Assembly: GCA_023441055.1 (NCBI GenBank)
Contig: JAEZQY010000018.1
Location: 1-64,000 of the forward strand
Length of the DNA stretch: 64,000 nt
Source: Bacillota bacterium
GTDB taxonomy: Bacteria > Bacillota > Bacilli > Paenibacillales > UBA4045
Direction: 5' to 3'
The position numbers were made by a program, and so were the translations under genes. A model generated the notes under the pieces. The model did not search any database. It was not told the origin of the DNA and saw nothing but the letters and a program-made list of their open reading frames with translations. Below are positions 23,715 to 32,785 of the stretch, one piece after another. The first letter of the stretch is position 1, and the number at the start of each line of letters is the position of its first letter.

Positions 23715-25589
23715 ATGCATAACGATTTGACATCCTTGCTACTAGTTGTTGCACTAGCCTTCATAGTCCCAATAGTGCTCCAATATTTTAATTTGCGTGT
23801 CATTCCTGTTGTTGTCGCAGAAATCTTCGTAGGTTTAATTATTGGAAATTCTGGTTTTGATCTTATTCGGCCAGATGGATGGGTGACTCAATTATCCACA
23901 CTGGGTCTCATTTTCCTCATGTTCTTGAGCGGACTTGAAATGGATGTTTCGCTCTTTAAACCGAAGAAGAGGCCCAAAGAAATTCTTGACCATTTGTCAG
24001 AGGACCACTATAAAGATCAGCTTACGAAGAGAAGACCCCCGAATGCGTTCGCGTTATCGATCATTATCTTCATACTGATCATGATTATATCCTATGGCTG
24101 CGCATTGCTCTTACAGCAGTTAAACTACGTCTCAGAGCCTTATTTGTTCACGATCATGATTGCGTCAATTTCCCTAGGTGTGGTCGTGCCAGTACTTAAG
24201 GAGAAGAAACTGTTAGATCATGCTTATGGACAAACCTTACTCCTGATCACAATTATTTCCGATTTGGTCACGATGATTTTACTCGGTATCTATATTAGCC
24301 TACAGGCAGGCAATGCCGACAGCTTATGGCTGCTTGGTTTATTCTTCGTCCTCGTCTTCCTGATATATCGGTTCGCTGCTAAGTATGTTCATTCTAAATT
24401 TGTTACCAAAATAACTAGCGGAAGCACTGCTCAATTTGGTACACGCGCGATCTTCGCGCTTATCCTCATGCTGGTGGTGCTAAGTGAGACGCTGGGAGTG
24501 GAAAGTATTCTCGGTGCGTTCCTCGCGGGGGTTATCGTATCCCTCCTGCGGCCTTCGCGAGAGCTGATCCATCAGCTGGAGTCATTTGGCTACGGATTTC
24601 TCATCCCTATATTCTTTATCATGATCGGGGTTGATTTAGACATCCCGGCATTGGTGACGAATTGGAGAATACTCCTACTCATTCCATTGTTAACGGCGCT
24701 CATCTTCGTGGCGCGCTATATTCCAACGCTTCTGATGGGCTTTTGGTTCCACTGGAAATCTGCCTCCTCCGGCGGCATTCTTATGGGCAGCACATTAAGC
24801 CTAGTGATTGCTGCAGCGTCTATCGCGTATGACTTAGACATCATTAGCGCTGATCTACAGGGTGCTGTCATTCTGGCAAGTGTCATCAGCTGCTTGTTAT
24901 TCCCTGTTCTATTTAATAAGCAGGTGCCGCGTATTCAAGCTGCGCGTGTGCGCGCATCCTTAATTGGGGCCAATCACATTACGCTCCCAGTCTCTCAGGA
25001 TCTCCAGAAGGACGGTTATGACATAACCATATATAGCGCGGATGCATCGATCGGCGATCAAGCAATGAAGCATGATTATGGACGATTTCCTCTTGTTGCT
25101 GTATCAGATATGAGTGAAGATTCGTTGCTACGAGCAGGTGCGTTTCATACGGATGTCATTGTTTTCGGTTCGATGGATGAGAAGCATAACGCAGAACTGG
25201 CTCGCGCAGCGAAATTGCTGGGACTTGAGAACATTATTGTTCGAGCTGAGAGCCCTGAGCTCATTCAATCCCTGCAGGAGGACAAGTTCAATGTATTCTC
25301 GACTTTGTTCGCCTCCCGTATGCTATTGAGGGGACTCATTCAATACCCGAGCGCTGTCATGCTGATGTCACAGGATGATTCCCTGCAGGAAATTAATGTC
25401 GATAATCCGAAGTACAATCATGTTCAGCTGAAAGCACTGCCGTTTCTTGGCGATGCCTTAATCTTACGAATTTATCGAGGAGAGTCGATCATTATTCCGC
25501 ATGGGGCGACACAGCTGCTTCTTCAAGACCGATTGCTCGTAAGCGGCAGTCCAGAATCCATTCAAGCACTCAAGGGAGAGTTGGAGTAA
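23715..25589 (+). CDS. CPA2-type cation/proton antiporter with RCK domain
   Basis: About 624 residues: 12 or 13 membrane helices in residues 1-390 of the Na+/H+ exchanger fold (AEIFVGLIIGNSGFDLI, FLMFLSGLEMDVSLF, SILGAFLAGVIVSLL), then a TrkA-N-like domain (about 410-520) and TrkA-C-like end (about 555-624). The nucleotide-binding Gly motif of the RCK domain is degenerate (SLIGANHITLPVSQDL instead of GxGxxG), so control by NAD(H) or a dinucleotide may be lost or changed. It moves K+ or Na+ against H+. ATG 23715 is preferred; GTG 23703 is an in-frame alternative. Monocistronic. Confidence 0.87.
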   Translation: MHNDLTSLLLVVALAFIVPIVLQYFNLRVIPVVVAEIFVGLIIGNSGFDLIRPDGWVTQLSTLGLIFLMFLSGLEMDVSLFKPKKRPKEILDHLSEDHYKDQLTKRRPPNAFALSIIIFILIMIISYGCALLLQQLNYVSEPYLFTIMIASISLGVVVPVLKEKKLLDHAYGQTLLLITIISDLVTMILLGIYISLQAGNADSLWLLGLFFVLVFLIYRFAAKYVHSKFVTKITSGSTAQFGTRAIFALILMLVVLSETLGVESILGAFLAGVIVSLLRPSRELIHQLESFGYGFLIPIFFIMIGVDLDIPALVTNWRILLLIPLLTALIFVARYIPTLLMGFWFHWKSASSGGILMGSTLSLVIAAASIAYDLDIISADLQGAVILASVISCLLFPVLFNKQVPRIQAARVRASLIGANHITLPVSQDLQKDGYDITIYSADASIGDQAMKHDYGRFPLVAVSDMSEDSLLRAGAFHTDVIVFGSMDEKHNAELARAAKLLGLENIIVRAESPELIQSLQEDKFNVFSTLFASRMLLRGLIQYPSAVMLMSQDDSLQEINVDNPKYNHVQLKALPFLGDALILRIYRGESIIIPHGATQLLLQDRLLVSGSPESIQALKGELE

Positions 25590-25608
25590 TGGTATGGACT
25601 ATCGTCTG

Positions 25609-27024
25609 TTATGAAGGAAGGGTAGAGGAAGTGGGCAAAGTGAACGTGAAAATGGTTTTCTCATTCTGTGCACTGTGTACGTCAACCATCCCGTGATGGG
25701 CTACCGCTATCTCTCGTACAATGGATAACCCAATTCCCATTCCTTCACCGTTCCGCGCTGCTGACCCTCGGTAAAAGCGCTCGAAAATATGCATGATCTG
25801 ATCTTCGGGTATACCGGGACCGTGGTCCGTAATTCGGACATGCACCCCGTGTTCATCCTTTTCTAAGGAAACACCAAGATAGTTCCCCGTGCTCCCATAA
25901 TGAATGGCATTTTCGATTAAGTTTCTAACTGCTCTCTCGAATAAATAGGCATCGACTAATGCGTAGATCGGTTGATCGGGGATCTGAATATCGAATGCTA
26001 TTTTCTTCCGTTCTAAAATCGAGACGAAATCGGCGGAAATTTTCCTCAGATGCTCGGTAACATTCGATGTATGTAATTCGATATTCCCTTTTCTCGTATC
26101 CAAGTTAGAGATCTCTAGCAATTTTTGCAGCAATCTTCCCATGTATTGGGATTGTCTTATTATGATCTCTACAAACTTTTTTTCTGCTGTTGCCGTGTCC
26201 TCTAATTCTTCATATAACGTTTCGGCATAACCTTGAATCTTCGTCATAGGTGTCCGTAGATCATGGGACAAGTTTGCAATTAGTGTTTTCTTATTTCTGT
26301 CGAATCCTTGAATTTCCGAGACCTGTTCGTTGATCCGCTCGGACATGGCATTGAAGTGGCTAGTTAATTGTCCAATTTCATCCGGTGATTGATCCTTAAT
26401 CGTAATGACCGTTTTTTTTGCATCAATATGATTCATTGCGTTAGTCAGCATTTTGAGTCTATGGTTCATCCGCAGGACAAATAAAAAGGAGACGATATAG
26501 GGCGTCAATAGAAACAAGAGCAAAGGTAATAGGAGTGCTAATGAATCGCTATAATCTCTTATGTTTAGTTTCACTTGACTGGCTTGCATGGCTTCGACCG
26601 GAAGCTCCATGATGATATATTGTGTCTCATGTTCCTTCTCCCATGAGAACGCAAAAGTGATATCCAGTCCTGGCATCCAGAAGCGATCGGGTGTATGTAT
26701 AAACTTAGATGTCATTTCATGAAAGGTATAGCTTTCGGTTCTTCCGTTCGTTGAGTAAATTATCGTTCCTTCTGGTGTGACCCAATGCAAATCCAGTTCG
26801 GGGTGATCCGATACGGTTTGTTCCAGCAGGTCGAACATCTGTGCCGGACTCACATGGAGTCGCTCTGCGTCTTCCGCAATCTGCTGACCGAGTGCATTCA
26901 GTTCCCTAGGGGCGTAGCCCTTGCTGAATATGTCGCTAATGATTAAAGATAAGGCAATAAAAACAACAAGGCCGAGAATGGAAGCTGCAACCATTAATAA
27001 ACCGAGTTTCGCATTTAACTTCAT
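25609..27024 (-). CDS. Sensor histidine kinase (HAMP/HisKA/HATPase)
   Basis: The protein has 471 residues: membrane helix 8-30, extracytoplasmic sensor about 31-158, membrane helix 160-184, HAMP 186-238, HisKA with phospho-acceptor H254 (NLSHDLRTPM), and HATPase with NLIENAIHYG, DHGPGIPEDQ and GEGMGIGLSIVREI. It phosphorylates the response regulator encoded just upstream, whose stop it overlaps by ATGA. The signal is unknown; the pair lies beside the GLUG/SLH surface protein, so envelope sensing is a reasonable guess. Confidence 0.92.
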   Translation of the reverse strand: MKLNAKLGLLMVAASILGLVVFIALSLIISDIFSKGYAPRELNALGQQIAEDAERLHVSPAQMFDLLEQTVSDHPELDLHWVTPEGTIIYSTNGRTESYTFHEMTSKFIHTPDRFWMPGLDITFAFSWEKEHETQYIIMELPVEAMQASQVKLNIRDYSDSLALLLPLLLFLLTPYIVSFLFVLRMNHRLKMLTNAMNHIDAKKTVITIKDQSPDEIGQLTSHFNAMSERINEQVSEIQGFDRNKKTLIANLSHDLRTPMTKIQGYAETLYEELEDTATAEKKFVEIIIRQSQYMGRLLQKLLEISNLDTRKGNIELHTSNVTEHLRKISADFVSILERKKIAFDIQIPDQPIYALVDAYLFERAVRNLIENAIHYGSTGNYLGVSLEKDEHGVHVRITDHGPGIPEDQIMHIFERFYRGSAARNGEGMGIGLSIVREIAVAHHGMVDVHSAQNEKTIFTFTLPTSSTLPS

Positions 27025-27710
27025 GAACCTTCACCGATAAATCGATAACCGATTCCCCAGACCGTTTCAATATGTTGGGGGTTGGATGGATCTTCCTCTA
27101 GTTTTTTGCGCAAATGATTAATATACACATTCACCAGATTTGCATCAAATTGATCCAATTTCCATACACTCTTGAAAAGCTCTTCCTTCGTATAGACATG
27201 GCCTGGTTCTCGCAGGAACAATTCTAGTAAAGCCCCTTCAATTGGTGTCAACGAGACATGGCCGGCAGGCTTATTCAATCGCAAGGCAGTGACATCATAA
27301 GTAAACTCGCCGCAGCTGATTTGGTTATTTTGCCGCAACGGCTTGTACCGACGGAGGTTAGCCTGGATGCGTGCAATCAGCTCTCTTGGACTGAATGGCT
27401 TAGTCACGTAATCATCGGCTCCTAATTCGAGGGTTTCGATCTTACTCTCCTCGAATAGTCTAGCGCTAAGCACGATGACGGGGATTTCTATCCCTTCTGC
27501 TTTTAAGTATGCTAGCAGCTCCTTGCCGTCCAGATCATCCATCATCAAATCCAAAACGATTAGATCGATACTATGCTGTTCGAGGAAGCGAATAGCCTCA
27601 AGCCCACCCGCCGCTTCGAATGGGATCATGCCGACCTTATGCAGGTGATGGTTGAGAAGTTGACGGATTTCTCGATCATCATCGACGACCAGAATACGGT
27701 TATTCTCCAT
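27021..27710 (-). CDS. OmpR-family response regulator
   Basis: The 229-residue protein has a receiver domain with the acidic pair in VVDDDREI, phospho-acceptor D54 (IVLDLMM) and Lys104 (YVTKPFSP), then a winged-helix Trans_reg_C domain (about 128-226: FTYDVTALRLNK, VYTKEELFKSVW, VNVYINHLRKKLEEDP). The start ATG 27710 is set by GGAGGT 5 bp upstream; a longer frame to 27761 is not needed. It is divergent from the surface-protein gene at 27899 and may control it. Confidence 0.92.
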   Translation of the reverse strand: MENNRILVVDDDREIRQLLNHHLHKVGMIPFEAAGGLEAIRFLEQHSIDLIVLDLMMDDLDGKELLAYLKAEGIEIPVIVLSARLFEESKIETLELGADDYVTKPFSPRELIARIQANLRRYKPLRQNNQISCGEFTYDVTALRLNKPAGHVSLTPIEGALLELFLREPGHVYTKEELFKSVWKLDQFDANLVNVYINHLRKKLEEDPSNPQHIETVWGIGYRFIGEGS

Positions 27711-27898
27711 AATAGACCTCCAGCGCCAAGTAGACTTGTACGACTCTATTATACGATACATATCTAAATCATGGTTGTTTTACAAAATCCTTTAAGAATT
27801 CATTAAGGGTTTCATAGGTTGACTAATGGTAGAATGACAGGAATAGGAGACGTTATTTAGCGAACAACCTACTATTTATAGAGGAGTTGTCATTAAAA
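27711..27898. promoter_or_regulatory. Divergent promoter region
   Basis: This 188-bp space between the two-component pair and the GLUG/SLH gene contains an imperfect palindrome centred on GAATTC (27789-27808, CCTTTAA/ATTAAGG arms) next to TTTACA-like hexamers at about 11-bp steps, as expected for an OmpR-type binding site. No clear -35/-10 pair was found on the plus strand; TATAAT occurs on the minus strand near 27752. Confidence 0.3.
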
Positions 27899-30800
27899 AT
27901 GGCATATTGTCGGAAAATCCATTCCCACAATGTGAAGTTGGTAGGGATTGTCGGACTGACGGTTATTCTGTCACTTGTGCTAATGATTCCGGCGCAAGAG
28001 GCTTCGGCAGGTGGAGCATGCACGCAAGAGGATATCGACGACGGATGGATTTGTATCTTTGATAGAAATGATCTTGAACAAGTTTCGAATGACTTGTCTG
28101 GAAAGTATAAACTGGCAAGTGATATCGACTTAGGTCCGGTTTTAAATTGGACGCCGATCGGAAGTCATCCATCACAACCGTTTACGGGGAAATTCGACGG
28201 CAATGGATATGTCATATCCAATATGAATATTTTCGGAAATGATAGTTATAGAGGACTATTCGGTTATACACAATCTGCGGAAATCAGTAACGTTCGTTTG
28301 ATCCATGTAAGCATTGATGTGTCTAATGGAGCGAGTTCTGTTGGCGGCCTCATAGGTCGAGCAAGTTCAGACACGAAGATTGCAAATTCACTGGTTACCG
28401 GCAGTATTAAGGCGGTTGGCAGCGGCAGCAAATATGTTGGCGGTCTCATTGGATATGCAACGAACACAGAGATAAAAAACGCATCGTTTCATGGCACAGT
28501 TGAAGGTGACTCGCTGGTAGGAGGACTGATCGGACTCGGCGTGGCATCAAGTGTGTATGATTCCCATGCAGCAGGCACGGTCATCGGTGACAGTGTTGTT
28601 GGTGGTTTAATCGGGTATTTACAACAAGTAAGCAGCCGAGTTGAACGTTCATATGCTGCCGTGAATATTGAATTCAAGATGGACTCACCCGAAAACTTTG
28701 GTGGTGGTTTTGTGGGTGTATCTATCGACAGTACATATTCATCTAATTTCTGGAACTCCGATCTGACTTCGACGAACGCCACGGGTGCTGCTGGAAAAAG
28801 TACTGCTGAAATGAAAATGACGGCAACCTATTTACCGTCGTGGAATTTTGGTGATCATTGGAAAATGATTGAGCATGCTTCGTATCCGGTTCCAGTGCAT
28901 CTGTTCGACGACATTGTACTGAATTCGTTGGTGGTTACGGATGTTACAGATAGTCGAGATGTCGCGATTGCAATCGATTATGAAGCGGATCAAGGCTATT
29001 ATCAAATCCCGTTTGTTTATGATACGGATGAGATTAAGCTAAATTTCAATCATTCATCAACAAGCGAAATCGCGGTTGCATATCGATCTGTTGGCTTTGT
29101 TCCAAGTGACGTGTCTGATCACTATCCGGAGTTTACAAGTGCGCCTGCTGGTTGGAATACGGCTCTTCCTACTACAGTTGGTGCTGATTCGGTCGTAACG
29201 ATTCCCGTTGATGCTGAGCACACGCAAGTACAGATCGTGGTGCGAGGTCAAGGCAGTGGACCGGAATCCGTATACAAACTGACCATTGTGCGAGATAACG
29301 GGAGTTCTGATTATCCACACCACATTACGACAGCAGAGCAATTAGCCGCTATCGGATCAGGTGGATACAGCTTGGGTCATCATTATGAGTTGATGGCTGA
29401 CCTTGATTTGTCGGGGTATGCGAACTGGAACCCGATTGGAGATTTTTACGGGTACTTCGACGGGAACGATCATGTGATCACGAATTTAACAATCAATAAT
29501 AACGACTATCAAGGGCTTTTCAGAGAAATTACCACTTCAGGATCGGATATTGGAACCGTCACTCATTTACATTTGCGAAATGTTGATATTACCGGCAGGG
29601 TCTATGTAGGTGGCATTACGGCAAATAACAGCGGTAAGGTGTTGTCTTCGTCCGTTACAGGTATTGTGGATGGAAAAGATATTGTCGGTGGAATAGCTGG
29701 CCGTCTGCACGGCTCGATTGAACAATCCTATGTCATCGGCGAGATCGTGGGTGCAAATTATGCAGGAGGACTCGTCGGACAGCTCGTTACGGGCTCGACG
29801 ATCAATGAATCCTATGCAGCCGTGAACATGACATCAATCCACCCGCATAAATGGATTGGAGGGTTGATCGGCGGGGGTCCACCCGAAACCATTCTGTATG
29901 ATATCAATCGTTCCTATTGGGACAATTCTCTACACGAGACATCTGATGCTGGAATCGGGCTTAACACGGCGAACATGAAGAAGACAAGCAGCTTTTCGGG
30001 TTGGAATTTCAGCACAGACTGGGGTGTAATCGAGAACACGACATACCCGATGCATCGTGTCGGATATGAGCAGGTGCTGCTGAACAGCATGCTAATAGAC
30101 GGCGATCCACTTGCTGGTTTCTCTAGCGGTCAAGGCACTTATACGATATTTAGAGGAAGCGTTGATCCGATCATGCTGTCTCCGATATTGGCAGCAACTG
30201 CTTCGGGATCGACAGTATCTATCGATGACAACAGTGACCTGACAAAGCCTGTCCTATTGTCTTTGGGTATGAACGAAATCGAGATACAAGTTGATAGTGC
30301 CAGCGGAGCATGGACCGGGCTCTATATTCTTCATATATATGTTGATGAGCAAGAACCAGACATCGAGATCACTCTTGACCCGAACAGTGTAACCGCAGAC
30401 GATGTGAAAATCGACGTTAAAGTGGATGGTACAGGCAGCAACATACAGCTCGTAAAATGGGCTGCAGGCAATCAGAATAAAGCCTACTTTGAGTTATCCG
30501 GAACGACGTTAGATGGACCTGATTATTCCTTCACTGTCGGATCCAATAGCGTTTATACCGTTTATGCGCGTGACGAGGCAGGCAATGAACGAGTAGAGAC
30601 CGTTACAATATCCTATATCGTGAAGGATCGCCCGATCATTGGCCTCAATTATGATTCTACGCCTACGAACGGATCGGTGGCCCTGTCGGTGACAACTGTC
30701 GTATATGGCCAGGACGTTGGCAACGCAATCGCAGAATTGCGATGGGCTCCAGGCTCTTTGGCTGCTGGGTATTTCGCTGGCAGTGCGGGAACGGATGTGA

Positions 30801-32173
30801 TCGACGGACAGTTTCCCGTCACTGAGAATGGCATATATACCGTGTACGCTCTTGATGTGACAGGATTGGAAACCGTTGAGACAGTGGATGTGAACTGGAT
30901 TGTTAAGCAGCCTCCGGTCATCGCGCATGATTATGAGATCACCGCTGCTAGCAGAGCCTCTATTACGATTAACGTTACAGCTGCTGTATATGGCTCCGGA
31001 GCGGGCAATGGACTTGCTGCACTGAAGTGGGTGAGAGGCGATTATCCCGCCCATGATTTTTCCAGTGGGAGACTCGGGCAGGATATAACCGCGAGCGGTA
31101 GGTTTACAGTCGTCTCCAATGGGAACTATACGATTTATGCTCGGGATACTGCAGGGAATGAGTCAGCTGCAGCCGTCACCGTGAACAGGATTTCCGATTC
31201 GTCCTCCAGCAGTCCGGTGTGCCCTGCGGATGCATGCATTCACCTAGCGCCCGGTGAGGCCAAGCAGATTGAAGCTGAGGGGCTAATCATGACCATTCCG
31301 GCCAACGCTACGAATCAATCTATGACAATCATGCTGAAGAATATTACTTCCCAGTACCCGACGGAACAATGGATTGGTCAGGTGTATGAGGTGACGAAAT
31401 CAGTAGCGGGACACTTTCTGAAGCCAGTCACGCTTGAATTCCGCTTCGATCCTGACGCGCTTGGGGATACCAGCAGACCTGCTATATTCTATTATGACGA
31501 GGATCAGGCATTATGGATCGAGCTTGATGGAACCAGAGTGAATAGTATGGATACCGTCCAAGGCGAAACCAATCACTTTACGAAATTTGCCGTATTAGCT
31601 GTACAGGACGAAGCTGCCGAGCCCGGTCTACAAGAGCCGGATGCTGCGTTCTCCGATATGGGTGGACATTGGGCCAGACCTTTTATTATACGAGCTGTCC
31701 GCGAAGGGTTTGTGAACGGATATACGGATGGCACCTTCCGACCGAACCAAGCTGTGACACGTGCTGAGTTCACGGTTATGATGGCGAGAGCTCTGCGGCT
31801 TAACAGTGGAGATGAGGCGGCCTTCAAGGATAAGCATTCGATTCCGGTATGGGCAAGACAAGAGGCAGCCGCGGCAGTCTCAGCCGGGATATTATCGGGA
31901 TATGATGATGGTACATTCCGGCCGTATGGCGCGATCAATCGCGCAGAAATGGCTGTTATGGCAGCCAGAGCAGCAGGGCATACCCCAGACAAGAGTGTAG
32001 AAACCCCGTTCGCCGACAACGCAGACATTCCGAATTGGGCGAGACCTTATGTGGCAGCTGCGTATGAATCCGGATTAATTGTGGGTAGAGGCGGAAACCA
32101 ATTTGCTGCGAACGCTTCATTGACCCGGGCAGAAGCTGTTATTATTGTGCTTAGACTTGGAAAGTTTGTATAA
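27899..32173 (+). CDS. Giant GLUG / Ig-like / SLH surface protein
   Basis: About 1,424 residues. A signal peptide (hydrophobic 14-32, cleavage likely after EASA). Two beta-helix blocks with GLUG motifs (about 35-330 and 470-720), recognisable as repeated VGGLIG/VGGIAG with SYA and GTV turns. Cadherin-like modules at about 339-464 and 727-816. Three tandem Ig-like repeats (about 820-1,098), each ending YTVYARD/YTIYARDTAGNE-style. A ZU5-like block (1,105-1,235) and three SLH domains (1,252-1,424, each with TRAE or NRAE). SLH domains bind pyruvylated wall polymer, so the protein is displayed on the cell surface. It may be an adhesin or glycan-binding protein. ATG 27899 is 12 bp from GAGGAG; TTG 27887 touches that site. 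Confidence 0.87.
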   Translation: MAYCRKIHSHNVKLVGIVGLTVILSLVLMIPAQEASAGGACTQEDIDDGWICIFDRNDLEQVSNDLSGKYKLASDIDLGPVLNWTPIGSHPSQPFTGKFDGNGYVISNMNIFGNDSYRGLFGYTQSAEISNVRLIHVSIDVSNGASSVGGLIGRASSDTKIANSLVTGSIKAVGSGSKYVGGLIGYATNTEIKNASFHGTVEGDSLVGGLIGLGVASSVYDSHAAGTVIGDSVVGGLIGYLQQVSSRVERSYAAVNIEFKMDSPENFGGGFVGVSIDSTYSSNFWNSDLTSTNATGAAGKSTAEMKMTATYLPSWNFGDHWKMIEHASYPVPVHLFDDIVLNSLVVTDVTDSRDVAIAIDYEADQGYYQIPFVYDTDEIKLNFNHSSTSEIAVAYRSVGFVPSDVSDHYPEFTSAPAGWNTALPTTVGADSVVTIPVDAEHTQVQIVVRGQGSGPESVYKLTIVRDNGSSDYPHHITTAEQLAAIGSGGYSLGHHYELMADLDLSGYANWNPIGDFYGYFDGNDHVITNLTINNNDYQGLFREITTSGSDIGTVTHLHLRNVDITGRVYVGGITANNSGKVLSSSVTGIVDGKDIVGGIAGRLHGSIEQSYVIGEIVGANYAGGLVGQLVTGSTINESYAAVNMTSIHPHKWIGGLIGGGPPETILYDINRSYWDNSLHETSDAGIGLNTANMKKTSSFSGWNFSTDWGVIENTTYPMHRVGYEQVLLNSMLIDGDPLAGFSSGQGTYTIFRGSVDPIMLSPILAATASGSTVSIDDNSDLTKPVLLSLGMNEIEIQVDSASGAWTGLYILHIYVDEQEPDIEITLDPNSVTADDVKIDVKVDGTGSNIQLVKWAAGNQNKAYFELSGTTLDGPDYSFTVGSNSVYTVYARDEAGNERVETVTISYIVKDRPIIGLNYDSTPTNGSVALSVTTVVYGQDVGNAIAELRWAPGSLAAGYFAGSAGTDVIDGQFPVTENGIYTVYALDVTGLETVETVDVNWIVKQPPVIAHDYEITAASRASITINVTAAVYGSGAGNGLAALKWVRGDYPAHDFSSGRLGQDITASGRFTVVSNGNYTIYARDTAGNESAAAVTVNRISDSSSSSPVCPADACIHLAPGEAKQIEAEGLIMTIPANATNQSMTIMLKNITSQYPTEQWIGQVYEVTKSVAGHFLKPVTLEFRFDPDALGDTSRPAIFYYDEDQALWIELDGTRVNSMDTVQGETNHFTKFAVLAVQDEAAEPGLQEPDAAFSDMGGHWARPFIIRAVREGFVNGYTDGTFRPNQAVTRAEFTVMMARALRLNSGDEAAFKDKHSIPVWARQEAAAAVSAGILSGYDDGTFRPYGAINRAEMAVMAARAAGHTPDKSVETPFADNADIPNWARPYVAAAYESGLIVGRGGNQFAANASLTRAEAVIIVLRLGKFV

Positions 32174-32247
32174 GAGAAAAAAGGCTTGATTTTTTATCAG
32201 TTGAGTAGTAAAGTGATAATAGTTCAGTAATTGGGGGGGAAGGTGAA

Positions 32248-32694
32248 ATGAGAAGTACGAATACGCTAGGCACTTTAATCTGGTTTCGCTTTCTCCGGTT
32301 TACGAATCGCAGCCAACAGATGACCAATGATTTTTTGAAGCGATATGACCTCACTACCGCCCAATTTGATGTTCTCATGCAGGTTCGCACGTACCAGCCA
32401 CTAAACCAGATGGAATTGGCCAAGAAGGTGACGGTGACGGAAGGAGGTATTTCGCGCATGCTGGCACGATTGGAGAAGGAAGGATATATTACGCGCAAGC
32501 AAGGCTGGAAAACGAAGACGATCAGTTTGACGGAAAAAGCAAATATAATAATGGATCAAGCTTTTCCAGCGCAATTGGCTTTCCAAACCTCCTTCTTCGA
32601 TGAAGTGCTGTCCAAGGAAGAACAGAAAACGTTGTATTCCCTTGTTTCAAAACTGGAGAAGCATAGTCAGACCAAGAGACTCCCTCCAGACTGA
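32248..32694 (+). CDS. MarR-family transcriptional regulator
   Basis: The 148-residue winged-helix protein has YDLTTAQFDVLMQVRTYQPL, NQMELAKKVTVTEGGISRML, and the wing EKEGYITRKQG then KTKTISLTEKA. ATG 32248 has GGGGGGAAGGTG upstream. Ninety-one bp after its stop begins an LLM monooxygenase gene, and a perfect 22-bp palindrome lies between the two. It probably represses that gene until a phenolic or quinone ligand binds. Confidence 0.88.
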   Translation: MRSTNTLGTLIWFRFLRFTNRSQQMTNDFLKRYDLTTAQFDVLMQVRTYQPLNQMELAKKVTVTEGGISRMLARLEKEGYITRKQGWKTKTISLTEKANIIMDQAFPAQLAFQTSFFDEVLSKEEQKTLYSLVSKLEKHSQTKRLPPD

Positions 32695-32707
32695 TTTTTT
32701 TTGCAGT

Positions 32708-32729
32708 TTCACTTGACTAGTCAAGTGAA
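32708..32729. promoter_or_regulatory. Perfect 22-bp palindrome, candidate MarR operator
   Basis: TTCACTTGACT (32708-32718) is immediately followed by its exact reverse complement (32719-32729). The element has no T-run and lies 57 bp before the LLM start codon, overlapping a TTGACT -35-like hexamer. Length and symmetry fit a MarR dimer site. Confidence 0.7.
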
Positions 32730-32785
32730 CGAGCGAGGACTTGTACCGCAAATTGCTTTGAGAAAATAATGAGGAGCGTGTAAAC

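Noticed and set aside
30509..32028. Antisense ORFs of 90-181 codons in the GLUG/SLH gene
   Set aside because: The plus-strand frame has clear domains throughout; the antisense frames have low-complexity, family-less products.
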